Source: Microplitis mediator
Taxonomy: Eukaryota > Arthropoda > Insecta > Hymenoptera > Braconidae
DNA length: 64,000 bases
Direction of reading: 5' to 3'
Assembly (NCBI RefSeq): GCF_029852145.1
Contig: NC_079979.1
Location: forward strand, 12,068,642-12,132,641
In this document: piece by piece, positions 34,036 to 48,879 of the stretch
Position numbering within the stretch: position 1 is the first letter of the stretch
How the letters are laid out: each line of letters opens with the position of its first letter
Notes under the pieces: model-generated
What the model saw: only the letters and a program-made list of their open reading frames with translations
Databases searched by the model: none
What the model was told of the DNA's origin: nothing
Translations under genes and position numbers: made by a program

Positions 34036-34660
34036 TAAACAACACGATTTTTAACCTACATGAAGCTACAGCCAAAGGATACATCCAGCCACAAGCATTT
34101 TCACAACTAGACAGCCTAGGTATTATCCAAAATGAACTGAACGTGTTTCAATTAATGCTTTTTTGAATGAATACAATAATTAGAAGTACTCAACGGCAAT
34201 CCAAAAAAGCGATTAAGACGATTTCTACCGCTTAAATCCGAAATACTGGTGGCTGGATAAAAATGCAGCGTACATGACTAAACTTGAACAAAGAAGAAAG
34301 TCCAAGGAAGCAGAGCAAAAGCAACAACAAGCTGGATGCACACACCAGAGAAACTGATGTTAACCCATATCCTGTATGTTTTGTATATGTGCATAATTGG
34401 TAGGTTTAAGTTACTATTAGTTCAAGCAATAACCAAAGAGTGGTTTTTAAGTTAGTTTTTTTTTCCACATACTATAAATAATAGTGACTGGCAAACTTTA
34501 GTCTAAATATAACTTAGAAATAACAAATTTAGTAATCACATATTACAGCGACGAAAGAGATACGAGATGCTGTTGACACCAACCTGCATTACCAAATCTT
34601 TTTCTGTGTATTGCGAATTTATGGTTTTATGTTTTCTGTTTATTAATGCAATCTTGTATC
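34036..34660 (+). pseudogene. Jockey LINE 3' end
   Basis: Sequence continuous with 21016 after removal of the hAT. Frames read FLTYMKLQPKDTSSHKHFHN and, further on, KRLPLKSEILVAG. About 300 bp of AT-rich 3' UTR follow, with a short A run near 34659 (tatcaaaaaaatt) that may mark the LINE tail. No intact frame. Confidence 0.5.
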
Positions 34661-34674
34661 AAAAAAATTATTGG

Positions 34675-37310
34675 GTCAGTAAACTGTAATGTACGTGATT
34701 ACCGCGTAGCCAAAGGGAGCACTAGCGTTGCTATTTCTGGCGCTAGCGAGTGATAGCACATACACAGTATGTAAACTATCCACTGGTGGATAATTAGATA
34801 GTACGTTGTACGATTAAACGAATAATTATTCGAAAGATTCTTTCAAGAGTCAAGATTTGATCGTGAGCACTTGCGTCGTCAAGTGTTTGTATTATTGAAT
34901 GTGCAGAGAATAGTTCACCGATCAATCGGGTAGATTGTACGATTGAATCGTTTGAGAATGTTAAGAGTGATATTCTAGCAAGAGATGCTGAATCTTTAAT
35001 TTAATTGTACAGAGGCTGTATGCGGGAAAATGATTCTTTTATTTTTTATATTTTATTTTGTTTTTAAAAATCTAAATTTACCTGTAAATTAAATTAGGTT
35101 AATGATCTAATTTAAATTTAGCGATTATAAGGATGGATGGGAGAAATAGGTATTATTCAATGAAAGTCGTGGTTTGGGTATATCAAAAAATGAAGAGTAT
35201 ATTTTGACCCAAAAAAGTTAGGGAAAGCACTACGGCATAAAACCCTTTGAAGAAGTTACAATGAGAAAGATTAAGAAGATTGAGAATTGATAATGATAGT
35301 AACTCGTCGAACAATTTACACAAGAATGAGATTTAGAGATATGTGTGTGTGTGTGTGTGTGTGTGAGTGGATGTGTGCTGTGATGATATGTACAAGAAAT
35401 TGTATACAGTTGAAATTTACGTGATGCTGGATCGTCGTAATTCGATTATAAGATTGTACTAGAATATACACGTCTGTATATGAAGTGAAAGAGAGTCTCA
35501 TTGTCCGCTGCGTGACAATTAGATAGTACGTGGTACTAGAGAGCGAATGATTGGATGAAAGCTTTCGGTGCGCTGAGGCGATGTTACCGATTGATCGGAT
35601 CGGTTGTATAACTTGAATTATTCAAAGTAATGAGATCGCAAATTGCGCTCGAGATGTTGAAATTTCAATAAATTGTCTAGAGACAATATGACGCGACTAG
35701 TCGTTGATTTGAATGAGATTTACTTTGATCTGATCGATTGTTGTTGCTAAATTGTTACTTGCGAAAGAGGCTATTGTTTGACTGCAGTTAAATATGAATC
35801 TAATCAATTTGAATTGGTAGATGATGTTAGCGACAAGGCTATTGCATGAGTAAAGTTAGATTTGATGTATACGATCACGGCAAGGCGCGTTGATAGTAAT
35901 AAAGCGCGGACAAGTATCAAACCTATAGTTTTATTTAGATTATGATTATTAAATATGAATGATAATTATTAATATTTAATCACTGCACAAGTAAACTAAT
36001 ATTCAAGACGAAAAGGAATAAACCCGGTAACTTGACTGGAATCAATATAAATGAATAACTATTAAATATTCAATATTATTGAAGTTATTATTATTTAATA
36101 TTAATACGAATATTAATATTAAATTTCAAACACAATTCAATTGAATAATTAACGAAAACACGACTAAATATCTTTAATTCTATAATGGGTGAGACCCACG
36201 CGCAACAAGTCCCGGCTTGTTTGTATTGCGACGCAATAAAACAGCGATCTTATTGTTTGCAAAAGAAGGTTTTAATTTGACGAAATAAATCCAAATAATA
36301 AATAAATATTATTGCAAAATACTTATCCTTTACCGATGGATTTAAATTGAATCCGATGATCAATTAATTAAGCAATTATTAATGATTTAATTATTGGCTT
36401 GGCAATTATAGACAGAATGTTCACAGCGAGTGCATATGAAATGGAGACTTGTGGTCAACTGACGAAAAAGACGCGGTGACGCCGGGTTGTGGTTTCGACG
36501 GAACGGAAACGTTCGACATCCGAGTGACAGAGATACGCCGAAGGCGTGAGTGCAACGAAGATGCACAGCGAAACCGACGCAATGTTTAGCGCGCGCGTTC
36601 GTGGTGCGACCCGAGTTGGCGACGAAATGAATTTGAGCACCGCCAGATGAGGACTCATTTATTTATTTAAATTCTTTACATTATAATGATGACAATTATT
36701 TGAGGACTTCCGTTTTCGACGGAATAGAGGCAATACGGTGCGACAAGGCGGTTGTTTTAACGTACGTTAGATTGAACGTCTGATCAAATTGATGATGATA
36801 GATTATTTGATTTGCAAAAGATAATGATTTGAATCAATCTTAGATTCAAGATCTGATCAATTTATATTGATCGATTATTTGATTGCGACAAGGCTATAGT
36901 TTGATTAAATTGAATTTAATGTATTCGGTTAAGTGAAATCAAGTTAATATCAATGGAATGTGAATAAATATTGAATATTAAATATTATTTATATTATTAT
37001 TATTAAATATTGATAACAAAATATTAATATAAAATATCAAATATAAATCAATTAAATATTTAATGAGAAACGAATAGATCCCCGGTAATTGAATTGATTA
37101 TATCCACGCGCAACAAGTTTTGACTTGTTTAGTTAAAACGCGATTCACACGCCATATGATGAACTCGCAAAATAATATTTAATCCAAATGAAATAATCAC
37201 GAAAAATGAATTGACAGTATTGATTAATACTTATCTTTTACCGATGACTCAAAATTATACTGGATAATTGATTAATTAATGAGAATTAATGAGAATAACC
37301 TCTGATCTTG
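34675..37310 (+). mobile_element. LTR-like element A, copy B, with internal duplication
   Basis: 35017-36730 is the reverse complement of element A (9259-12130, nested inserts removed). For example 'gggaaagcactacggcataaaacccttt' and 'cgccggaggcg'-type phrases pair between them. It starts TGTATGCGGG. A second, diverged set of the same blocks ('cacgcgcaacaagt', 'ctta tc ttttaccgatg') repeats at about 36740-37300 after 35640-36390. 34675-35016 holds more related sequence (gtggataattagatagtacg). No coding region. Confidence 0.55.
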
Positions 37311-37382
37311 GAATTAAAATTTTATTTCTACTCACATTGGTGGGAAAAGGGGACCTATTTTAAAAGGTACCTTTTCCTTGAA

Positions 37383-37772
37383 TTACTCCAGAATAATCAA
37401 TTCCACGTGATCGTCTGGTACCCCCGTATTTGGTTCCAATTGCGAAGGTCCGGACAAGAAATGGTCTGCGTAGAAGTGGAACCGTGGATCTGCTTCGCTT
37501 ATATAAACTAAAGGTAAAGGTCTCTCGATCTCGGTGATCGGGATCAATCTATATTTTAACTTCTTTAGGTTAAGAGGTTTAGTAAGGGAAATATCCCCTC
37601 TTACAAATAATAAGTTAGGTCTTATTAAAGGTTGCTGATAACGTTCACCAGAACAAATCTTAGCGTACTCCGTACAGGAGTAGCAATCACAACACTTGAG
37701 TTTTGGAACAGAGCCCTTAGGCCTGCGTAGCTTTGGCGCCATTGGCTCTGTTCGAAAACATTTTGATAACAA
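37383..37772 (-). CDS. Hypothetical 129-aa Cys-containing protein
   Basis: One ATG-initiated frame on the minus strand is open for 129 codons. It has a basic Pro/Lys/Arg segment (MAPKLRRPKGSVPKLK, residues 11-26), then CCDCYSC and a further Cys (about residues 27-41), a possible metal-binding patch, and an ordinary mixed C-terminal half ending DDHVELIILE. I do not recognise it. It lies between LTR-derived sequence and a non-coding block, so it may be a fragment of a retroelement protein rather than a host gene. Confidence 0.3.
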   Translation of the reverse strand: MLSKCFRTEPMAPKLRRPKGSVPKLKCCDCYSCTEYAKICSGERYQQPLIRPNLLFVRGDISLTKPLNLKKLKYRLIPITEIERPLPLVYISEADPRFHFYADHFLSGPSQLEPNTGVPDDHVELIILE

Positions 37773-37939
37773 TTCTTGTCTCGAAAGACGCTCTCAATAA
37801 AATTTCAAAATGTGGTTTAGTTATTGAGAAGGAAAATGTAACAATTAATTTGTTCCAGACTCAGGATGTAGGATTCCTTCACGGATTCATAAAAAAAACA
37901 ATAATAATATCGAATAATGTAGTGAATTTGAGTGTTTGA

Positions 37940-39655
37940 ACCTCTTTTCTTTACTTTAGGTTCAACAAGGTTAAATGGACAGAAAGGAAATGATATAATT
38001 AGAGGAAATTTTTAATACACTCAGCGAACCAACGAAAGGATCATTGACCACCTCGGGGGTCGATCTCTTAATTGCTATCTGTCATCATTGTGTTTTACGG
38101 GAGGTTTTAAGATAGCCATTTTCCTGGATAAGAGGAGAGGGTAAGGAAGTAGGGTGATTTTACTTGAAATAACATTTACTGATGTCAATTAAATTTTGAT
38201 TAATTGAGAAATTCTAATAGGAAAACAACAAACAAAAACAAACAAAAAAATGCTTCAAATAAAATCTTTGCTACACTCGAATTTTAATTTATGGAAATGA
38301 ATCAGTGAGTGAAGTTCCGATCCTGAATAAGTTTCCAAAGAAATAATAATCCTTCAACCGCAAACCAATCAATGAATTTTTCAGTTAAATAAAAGAGAGG
38401 AATTAACCCTTTTATAAAACTACAGAAAAAATCATTAATGATAGACAGAGAAGCGTTATTGGGAATTTTCAAGTAGAAATTCAGAACAAATTAATCAGAA
38501 TTGAACCAATTAGACGAATTAAATATTTCTTTAAAAAACCTTCAATGATTTGATCATAGAATAGTAAAACAAATTTATTTGAGTACTAGAATATTAATAG
38601 TTCTGAGTTGAACAGATTTTAATTGTCAACGATCAATCTAACAAGCCTCAACTTCGTCCGTCGGATAACTCAACTAGGTTCTAAATGGAGTTAAACGACA
38701 AAACATCGAATTTTATTAGATCCACTCGAATTAATATAAAATAACGTTAGTTTTATTGTTTATGTTTATAACTAGTGTTTGATTGGAAGGTTCGTTCAAG
38801 AATATACATGCAATGTACATTTATTAGATTTATTGAAACAAACAAAAAAATATTTAGTGTACTTAGAGAAAAAAAAATTCAATTGTTCACAAATTGTTTA
38901 CAAATTCTGAATTATTGTAAAAGGGAAAGAGAGCATACTTTCGTGAGCAAAAATCGTTACCTTTTTGTTGTGATTTTTAAAAGAAATCCTAAAAATTAAA
39001 CTTCATAAACTTGTTTTAATATCACTGGATTTTATAAGTTTCCACTAGTAAATTTTAATTAAATTATTTTAATTGTCCATAAATTTCACTTCACAAACAA
39101 ATAAAAATCACTGCACCCTTTTATTTTAACGCAGGGGATGAATTTAAATTTATTGAGGTTCTTGAATTGAAATTTGTAATGGTGAAAATCGAAATGTCCT
39201 TGAAATTGAATGAATGATAAAATTTGAAATATCCTCGAAATTGAATGAATGATAAAATTGAGATATCCTTGAAATTGAATGAATGACAAAAATTGAAATA
39301 TCCTTAAAATTGAATGTATGTAATCCTTGATCGGACGCAAAGCGGGATCACACCCGAAAATGATACTTTATAAAAAAACTTCGAAAACGGGGTCACACCC
39401 GGCAGTAACGAAGCGTAAAAACGAACTGATTAATTAGCGGCTGCAGTGATTTTTTTCAACTTTGTAATATTAGATGGGCCCTATGGTAGGGGCTATGAGA
39501 AATGACGCAGAAACGCTCTCCCATAGTTATTGTTTATTCATCAAAAACTTTATCGATGATCCAGCTCTTCCGGCGTTATCGGAGATGAAGTACCGAGAAT
39601 TATTATTTATTTAAATAATTGTTTGGAAGAAAAAAAAAAAAATTTTTTTGTTTTT
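37940..39655. other. Long non-coding block
   Basis: AT-rich, with no frame over about 85 codons. At 39180-39320 four short iterations of 'ttgaaattgaatgaatga' form a small tandem repeat (about 35 bp unit). 'gggatcacacccg' and 'ggggtcacacccgg' occur near 39343 and 39389. No recognisable gene. Confidence 0.4.
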
Positions 39656-41708
<2,053 letters not shown>

Positions 41709-42213
41709 ATATATACGCATATGTCATCTGTATATATGCGAATACAAATGTTTTATCTGAATATCAAGTTATTCTTTATAGATAGAAAATTCTTATAAAC
41801 TATTTATGTTTGTATATTCTTATCTGTCTATGTGTATTCCAGTTATTTAAATATTATAATGCGTAATGTTCAATGAAAGTTATATCTGTATATATATTTA
41901 TATACAAGTATCTCCCATATACACATATATATTAATCATACATATGCGTACGCGCTCAGATACATGTATCTACCTAACAAAATTAAATTACAAAATAAAA
42001 TAATACATTTCCATAGGAGTATCATACGGGGATGGTCCGTATGATTTATTCATGCTGGGCATTTCCCAAAATAATAATGCATTTTATGTGTTTTTTAAAT
42101 GCCGAAACGTTTGAAGGGTGACGAGGACGTAACAAGACTCGTGGTCAACTGACTAAAATAGCGTGGTGACGCCGGGTTGTGGTTTCGAGAACGGAAATCT
42201 AGGCAAGAGACAG

Positions 42214-42354
42214 CCCTGGTTAAAAAAGAGAATTAAAAAGGATTAAGCCATATAACGTGGCCATTTAAGAGAGGATTATCAGTATTAAAAAGGATTAAAA
42301 ATATTGAAAAATTGATTCTTTTTAATCCTTTTAAATTTGCTTTTTTAACCAGGG
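42214..42354. mobile_element. Complete CCCTGGTTAAAAAAG MITE (141 bp)
   Basis: Perfect ends CCCTGGTTAAAAAAG and CTTTTTTAACCAGGG-type complement. AG flanks both sides, and comparison with copy B (agtgacagagatacg) suggests a short duplication. The interior has AATCCTTTTTAAT words, as in the minisatellite copy at 10744. Confidence 0.75.
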
Positions 42355-42618
42355 AGAGACGTATGCTGAAGGCGTAAGTGCAACAAAGATGCGCGACGAA
42401 ACTGACGCTATAATGAGCACGCGCGTTGGTGGTGCGACATAAGTTTAAGGTGAAGTTAATTAAATCACCGCTAGATGGTCACTCCATTGATATTTTTGTG
42501 GGGGTTTACACACACACAGTCAAACTCATGCATTCACACATTCACACCTAACTCACATACATATCACATGCTAAATGTCTATACTTACTACACTCATACT
42601 ATACATATCATACAATAA

Positions 42619-42657
42619 TACCAACTTGATGCTCCCGTACGGCAGATCAAGTTGGTA
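42619..42657. other. 12-bp perfect stem-loop in the LTR
   Basis: TACCAACTTGAT pairs with ATCAAGTTGGTA across a GC-rich 15-nt loop (gctcccgtacggcag). It stands out in a CA/CT-rich region of the partial LTR. Confidence 0.6.
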
Positions 42658-43439
42658 GTTTACACAACACACTATTGAGACATAAGCAAATACGCAAGCA
42701 CGACGCTTAATTACTAAAAAGTACAATTTAATAAAGATAATAAGATTGTTATAATAATAATTGATAAATAAACAGAATTAATAATTATGTTGAATATATA
42801 TATGTGTCGAACCTTATTTAAGTAGTGGTTATTATCCCCACATTTTGATTTTTGTACATTATTATGATAACAATTCGTGTAGGACTGCCGTTATCGACAG
42901 AACACATTACATTGGCGACGAGGGAAAATCGGCAGTTAGTGAAATATTTCGAGGTATTTCGAGCAAATTATGTATATATCAAGGTTGTGATTAGCTAATT
43001 GTCTAACTCCATTTCGGAAAATCCTCTATTCATGCGAAAAAAAAGTAATTTAAAAATTTTTTTTATCTAAAAATTAATCACATATGTAGTATATGCATAA
43101 TATTTTTGACTCGGTTACTCAAACTATATTTTTTTTCACTATTGCTGCACAGAATCACCTACTAAAAAATATCAAGATAGACAATTTGCTGATTAGAACG
43201 TCGATATATAAATTTAAAATAGTGAACCAGGATCTAGATAATTTACTTCGTATAGAAAATGGAGGACGAGAGGAGTGCATTGGCACATCAGAAGTAGCAT
43301 AAGAATGACAGGAAATAATGACGGAGCGGCAGAAATTAATTTAACGAAAAAACAATTTTGACGGGCTTGAAACAAGATTTTTAGCGGAGAAACGTAAATT
43401 ATCAAAGAGTTACGTGTAGTTACTAGTTAAATGAAATTG

Positions 43440-45656
43440 AAGAAAGCATTGGTATCTATAAATGGTCAAAACGGTGAATCTAGAGATTTTAGTGATATGG
43501 TAAATGCAGCAAGCATGGTATTTGGAGGAATCGGCAGCTCAAACGAGTTCAGACCGGAACATGATGACTGAAATTAATGGATCAAGCGATATGATATTAT
43601 GCTGTTGCTAATGGGATCGATGAGAATCGTCAAAAGTCCACCTTCTAATCAATCAGCGGAACCAACTCTTACGCATTATTACATGGCTTGTGCAGTCCGA
43701 AGACGCCATCAGTTCTATCGTATGCTGAATTGTCTAAAATACTCAAAGATTATTTCATGCCGGAATATAGTGCAGTATCGGAACGATACAATTTCGAGAA
43801 GTACCGACAGCAGAAAGGCGAGGATATTCAGCAATTTGTTGCATGACTTAAGAAAGAATCAGTACACTGCGGCTTCAAGGCGAATTTGTAAGAACATCTA
43901 CGTGACCAATTTGTATTTAGGTCACACAGTAACGTATTAAGGAAAAAAATATTAAGTGTAGACGATAGTACATTTCTCAAGGTCAAGAAATTAGCTATGG
44001 CTTTCAAGGTTACAGCTAAATACATATTAAAAATGACATCAGGCATGATGCACAGTCCAGAGAATATCAACATCATCAAAGGTTGGCAGCAACCAAAATT
44101 CAGTGTTAATGATAATGTAACGGGGTGAAATTTATGTTTTTTAAATGCAAATTCAAATTCGACTCGCGCCAGAACGAGAGCGACCTCCTCCTACAACAAC
44201 GGCCGATAAACAAACAATCCACTCATCGCTGGGGTCACTGCTGTCGAGCTTTGGGGCAGTTTTGTTTATGTAGACGTTGGCCAACCTGCGAGTAAGGGGT
44301 ACAAGGCTCGGCGATTTTCGAGAGACGTCCTCTTGGTTTTGGCGTTCATCGGAGACGGACGCATTTCCCGCACTCATATACATATACATACTATAAAATT
44401 TCTACATTCAACATCCAGTTTAATTTATTCATACACACGCCATTGCCAAGAGCCTATCAGCCCACTGGTGAGTGGAAACTTATTCTGGTTGTCATAAATT
44501 ATTGTGGATTTTTTGGAGGATTGGGTCTTGGAAGTCGACTTGGTACCTAGTGATTGAGGATTGGGTTCTGAGAGACTAGAGGATCAGCGCAATCGATTGG
44601 AGTCTTGGTTGGAGAGATCGGCGGTGGTCTTGGGACCGTTGTTGGAGGAAAGTGTTGAAGTGAGTGGAGTTTTCTTGAGTAAAATTGTTAAAATAGAGCC
44701 ATTGTAAAATATTGTTAATAGAGTCATTGTAAAATTTGTTAATAGAGTCGTTGAGAAATATTATTAAAATAGAGTCACTGTTAATATTATAAAAGTAGAG
44801 TCACTATAAAATCTTTTCAAGGTCAAAATTGTCGAGTCAAATTCATCATCCATTTTAAATTTATTGTTCACCTGTCATTATAAAATTTTGTAAGACGACC
44901 CGTCTAAAATAAATGTCAGACTCATTTTCTTCTATAAATTACTTATTAACTATTTAAAGACATTCCCCTTTATAAGTATAAGCTACAGCGAATTTTCTCT
45001 CTCTTAAATTTTATTTCTCACTGCATGGTCCAGTCGGGGTTTACCCTCACCTGGAGATACTGAGCCTAGTTAGACAGGTTTACAAAACACCTGAAGTTTT
45101 GTACATGAGTGGGATACTTATTGCATTGAGACTACGATTTAATTAATGTAATAAGTACACCCATTACAATAATTATAGCCAAGATAACTACTTTTGCTGT
45201 TGAAAACTGAACCACATTGCTAAAAATTCTAGGTATAAATCTTTTTCTTGTAGTAATTGCAGAAAACGTGGTCATTTAAGTAGTATGTGTTACAGTAGAA
45301 TCCACAACAATATTTATGATGATGAAAATAGCGGGAAATATCGCAGTAATTTTAAAAATAGCGATCAGTGTGCGTAAACTCATTCATTTTGGACTGAAAT
45401 GGATGGGTTCACGTACACTTGCTCCAAATGACTCTACAATTATACCAATTTGCAAAATTTTAAAAACAAAACTGGCCACAATTACTTTAGAAATTTTAAA
45501 GAGAATACGGAAACCAATACAAGTAAAATTGATGACGATTTAGAGGGTGTCACGGCTGATACGTTCAACTCATATCCCTACAAGTCGTCAAAAATTTCTT
45601 TGGAAATTTTGAAACATCTACACGAGAAAATAATTTTTTCTCGAAAACTATAAAGA
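43440..45656 (+). pseudogene. Ty3/gypsy gag with CCHC knuckle, split by a solo LTR
   Basis: Capsid-like blocks in two or three frames: LSYAELSKILKDYFMPEYSA (about 43721), then RQQKGEDIQQF (the Q..GE...F major-homology-like motif, about 43809), then EHLRDQFVFRS (about 43890) and KKLAMAFKVTAKYI (about 43985). After the solo LTR a CX2CX4HX4C nucleic-acid-binding knuckle (CSNCRKRGHLSSMC) lies at about 45251-45292. Gag packages the element RNA. Frameshifts and stops show decay. Fragments after the knuckle (to 45656) are not recognised. Confidence 0.7.
44116..45168. mobile_element. Solo LTR d in the gypsy gag, TSD ATAA
   Basis: It begins TGTAACGGGGTG and ends CACCCATTACA, with ATAA on both sides (44112-44115, 45169-45172). 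The 1.05 kb interior is non-coding, with AATAAA near 44917 and a late GC-richer segment (tggtccagtcggggtttacc, about 45026). That segment resembles 49780-49810, so the family recurs. Confidence 0.8.
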
Positions 45657-45715
45657 CATAGGCGGTAACACAAAACCCGATGCGTTCCGAATAGACCTTC
45701 AGTTTTTATATATAT

Positions 45716-47797
45716 TGTCACGAGATATTCCCGGTTGGGAATCTAACCAGCGAGAATTCTCAGTGCAATTAACTTTTGGCTTACCTGCAGTTCCCGTTGG
45801 ACGCCAGGTAATTTTTGGGGAGAATTACCAAACTCACGACGCGGAAATTCACTAGTGTGGAGGGTTCAGGGAAAACGAGCTTCCTGAGCGGCGGGGAGGA
45901 GTTGGGTCTGGGTATCTTACCGGCTAGTACTGTCAAAGCAGTTGGTTTGAATAAATAAAAAAAAACGAGAAATTTTATGGTAAAAAAAAACAAACTCGTG
46001 AAACACTTTAATTAACCAAAAAAATTACGCCTTTCCCAACAGTATAATCAATACATAGCTTCGCGTATTCACCTTAAAAAAAAAAAATTACATTCCAAGT
46101 CATACCACGCGGCACTCTGATCATACAACACGCATTCAAGTAGAATCACTGCTCAGAGATTCGATTAAACTTACAATTACCTTTTTTTTCTAAACTGATT
46201 TGTCGTAGCGCGAAAAAAAAATTTACAAAAAAAAAATAAACTCTTCGTAACTTGTTACGAATTTATCATAACCATAAATTACCCAACGAGTGTCAAATTT
46301 TTTTCTTTTATATTTTGCGTGACGTTTAACAGAAATAATAAGTTTTACCAGCTACTAGTCACTACAAGTAAGTTCAGTGACGATAATTACTTGACATCCA
46401 ATAAACTCAGCAGTAGTCCATGATTCAAGCACAAAACGAAATAATAATAATATAAACTAAGGATCGCGACTTATTTTAACAACAAAAAAAATTAAACTCC
46501 CTACGAATTAAAAATAACAGAAATAAATGATATAATCTTCGCGTCCCGTACTCGCAGCGACGGTGAACACACAAAAAAAAACAAATGTCTTCAATTCGCG
46601 AGCGCAATATAATACAACGTAAAAAAAAAGAGAGTTGCGGTAAACAAATAAAAATTACGCGCGAAAAATATTCACACGTGACGACCACGCGACGCACGAG
46701 GACTCTGGCTTAACAACTCACCAAAATGCTCAATTCAACACAAAAAAAAAAGAACACACAAATTCAAAATAATAATAGTAATCAATACTAAAAAAAATAA
46801 AACGACCCCACAAATACAGGGTATAAAAAAATGACCGATAAACGCAGTACAAACTTCCACTCACCCTATACTGCGATCGACGATGGGACGTTGGTTGTTG
46901 TCCAGCTCTCGGTGATCCTCGGCAGGGTGTGATAACTGCTCCCCAGGCTGCGGCAACTAATTAACCTCAAGGTCAACTGCGACACACGCGGTTCGACGAT
47001 GATTTGTCAACGGTTCTTTGTTCTTTTTTTTTTTTAAACAATTTGCCTTCGCGGCACTTGAAAACTTCTTACAGATGCGATACGACAATATATAGCCTTC
47101 GCGGCACTCAGATTAGTTTATTGGAAACTAATTAATACAAAATAACAAGACTTTAATGAGAGATGCAATCAGCGGCAAGAGACAAATATTCACAACACGT
47201 GTTGTCAGCAACAAGCATCCAGCAAAGATGGCGGCAACCACTCAGACAACGTGGATCTCACACGCGACTCCCCACTCCATCGCCCAGTTCAGCTGCTGCC
47301 TCAGAGATGGCGCCAGCGGTACCATAAATTGTTATATACTGAACCGTCGAGTCCATGGCTCGGATTGATGGCGCGCGTGCTCTCGCGTTTGAAACTTGAA
47401 CTGCTCGTGGCTTACAGGCTGACGGTCGTTGGTTTTGCTGCGAGTCTTCCCTTGCCTTATCCGCGGGTCTTCTTGAATTGATTGCGGCTCGTCTCACTCG
47501 ATGATCGTGGTCCACTTCCAGTGGGTGAGTTGGAAGTTTGTCCGGCTACTTAATAACTAATTCTTACTGACTAACTTAACTTAACAATAATAAATCTCCA
47601 CCTACCAGAGTCTTCGGGGATCGTTGCTGGAAGCCTGTTACTAGCCACGTTACTTTACCTGAGACTTCCCATCTTGCCCGCGTGCCTCGCAGGTTCTAAT
47701 CATTATTATTATCAATTACAGAACAGGAATGAATTATTAACTAAATTTAATTTAACGCGTGGGATCCGCCGAGGACCAGACACTCTCAAGTGTCACA
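45716..47797. mobile_element. LTR-like element e, 2.1 kb, TSD ATAT
   Basis: It starts TGTCACGAGATATTCCC and ends CTCTCAAGTGTCACA, flanked by ATAT (45712-45715, 47798-47801); an AT-rich duplication could be coincidental. Non-coding, with A-rich middle and a GC-richer end (46870-47700). It inserts into the gypsy remnant. A relative is at 39788-41708. Confidence 0.6.
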
Positions 47798-47878
47798 ATA
47801 TATAATAATTAACAGAGCAACAATCAGTAGTAAAAATCGCATAAGAGAATATCCGTCCACCTAGTACGTGAGAACCTG

Positions 47879-48620
47879 AGATCTCTTGCACTTGGACCTT
47901 TTTTTTTATGACATCAGACTACCTGACGCCAGAAATCGTACCGGACAAATATAACTATCTGAGCGTTGTCAACGCTTTACAATTAAGTCGTATTGTACTA
48001 ATGAGATATACGTACCGCAGGTTTCTCATATTCTGTAGATTTATCAGTTTTCATTTAACGAACTTTTAGAATTTATGTATCCGTTCCCATTTAAGAATCT
48101 AAGCATAGGAGCGGTAATCTTTTCTTTGATTTTTCATCTTATAGACCAGCCAACTCATGTACACCTGCATGTGGTTCTTAGAAATTAGAGAAAGCTAATG
48201 GAAACCACCAAATTTATGGTTTCCTGCACGAACACTGCTCGGCGACAGAGTGGCACTAGAGTCATCGGCCTACTTCATAGCCAAATCTATTTCCTAGGAA
48301 TCACACGTGTGTATGGACCTAGAACTTTCGGGCGAGTCCAAGTCTTTTCGTATGGGAAACATGTTTCCACCACTTTTCACATGTAAAGACCATATAAAAA
48401 GACCATGGACTTTAGCTCATCAGTTCTTTTGGGAATCAAACTCTGAACCATACTGAACTCTGGACACTTGACAGTGTTCGTGGCTAGAGGATTGATATCT
48501 CGATTGAGCAATCGGTCACGTGAGCCCAGGTCATTGGATCGGTCCTTGATCGTTGTAAGCACTCGTATAATCGGCATATTATTTTTCTACTAGCTTCAGA
48601 AGCATAATCAATCTGATATT
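47879..48620. mobile_element. Second copy of the unclassified repeat (see 15744)
   Basis: From 'gatctcttgcacttgg' to about 48610 it aligns with 15745-16460, sharing 'tgagcgttgtcaacgctttacaatta', 'gaatctaagcataggagcggtaat' in pieces and 'cactgaactc..gacacttgac'. Indels break every frame relative to the first copy, so it is non-coding. Confidence 0.6.
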
Positions 48621-48678
48621 AGTGTATAGCATCCGATCACGTAAGCTGAGTAAGTTTCATTTGTCATACATAATTTTC

Positions 48679-48822
48679 CCATATGAAAAAAATATATATC
48701 CGGATATACCCGGGAAAATCTCGAATATGTCGTATATATGCAACATATATATAAATATGTCTCATATATGCAGGTTTGCCCGGATATATCCGGATATATA
48801 TTTTCTTCGTATGGGTTATTGT
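48679..48822. mobile_element. CCCATATGAAAAAA palindromic MITE (144 bp)
   Basis: The ends CCCATATGAAAAAAATATAT and the facing ATATATTTTCTTCGTATGGG enclose ATCCGGATAT palindromes at both sides. Nearly the whole element folds on itself. Its TIR resembles that of the element at 8851-12346. Confidence 0.75.
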
Positions 48823-48879
48823 TCATCTTTTCATTTATTATTGGTTGTAAAATGAGCGAATGCATAAAAGGATCCGGTT

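Larger units (their letters stand above)
42129..42904 (+). mobile_element. Partial LTR of the gypsy-type element (copy C of family A)
   Basis: From 'actcgtggtcaactgac' through 'gacgccgggttgtggtttcg' to 'ttatcgacagaaca' it matches element B (36447-36730) and the reverse complement of A. It is followed directly by 'cattacattggcgacgagg', a primer-site-like junction, and then by a gypsy gag. The upstream part of the LTR is missing. Confidence 0.5.
42905..47870 (+). mobile_element. Ty3/gypsy-type retrotransposon remnant
   Basis: A partial 5' LTR is followed by a gypsy-type gag in pieces (43440-44115 and 45169-45656), split by solo LTR d and then cut by LTR-like element e at 45716. Protease, reverse transcriptase and integrase are not recognisable; after 47802 only about 75 bp of unassigned sequence precede another repeat. 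A dead, truncated element. Confidence 0.55.

Noticed and set aside
48377..48577. Minus-strand ORF shared by the repeats at 16126-16509 and 48377-48577
   Set aside because: The residues match only in part because the DNA is homologous. Indels between the copies break the frame, so coding constraint is not supported.
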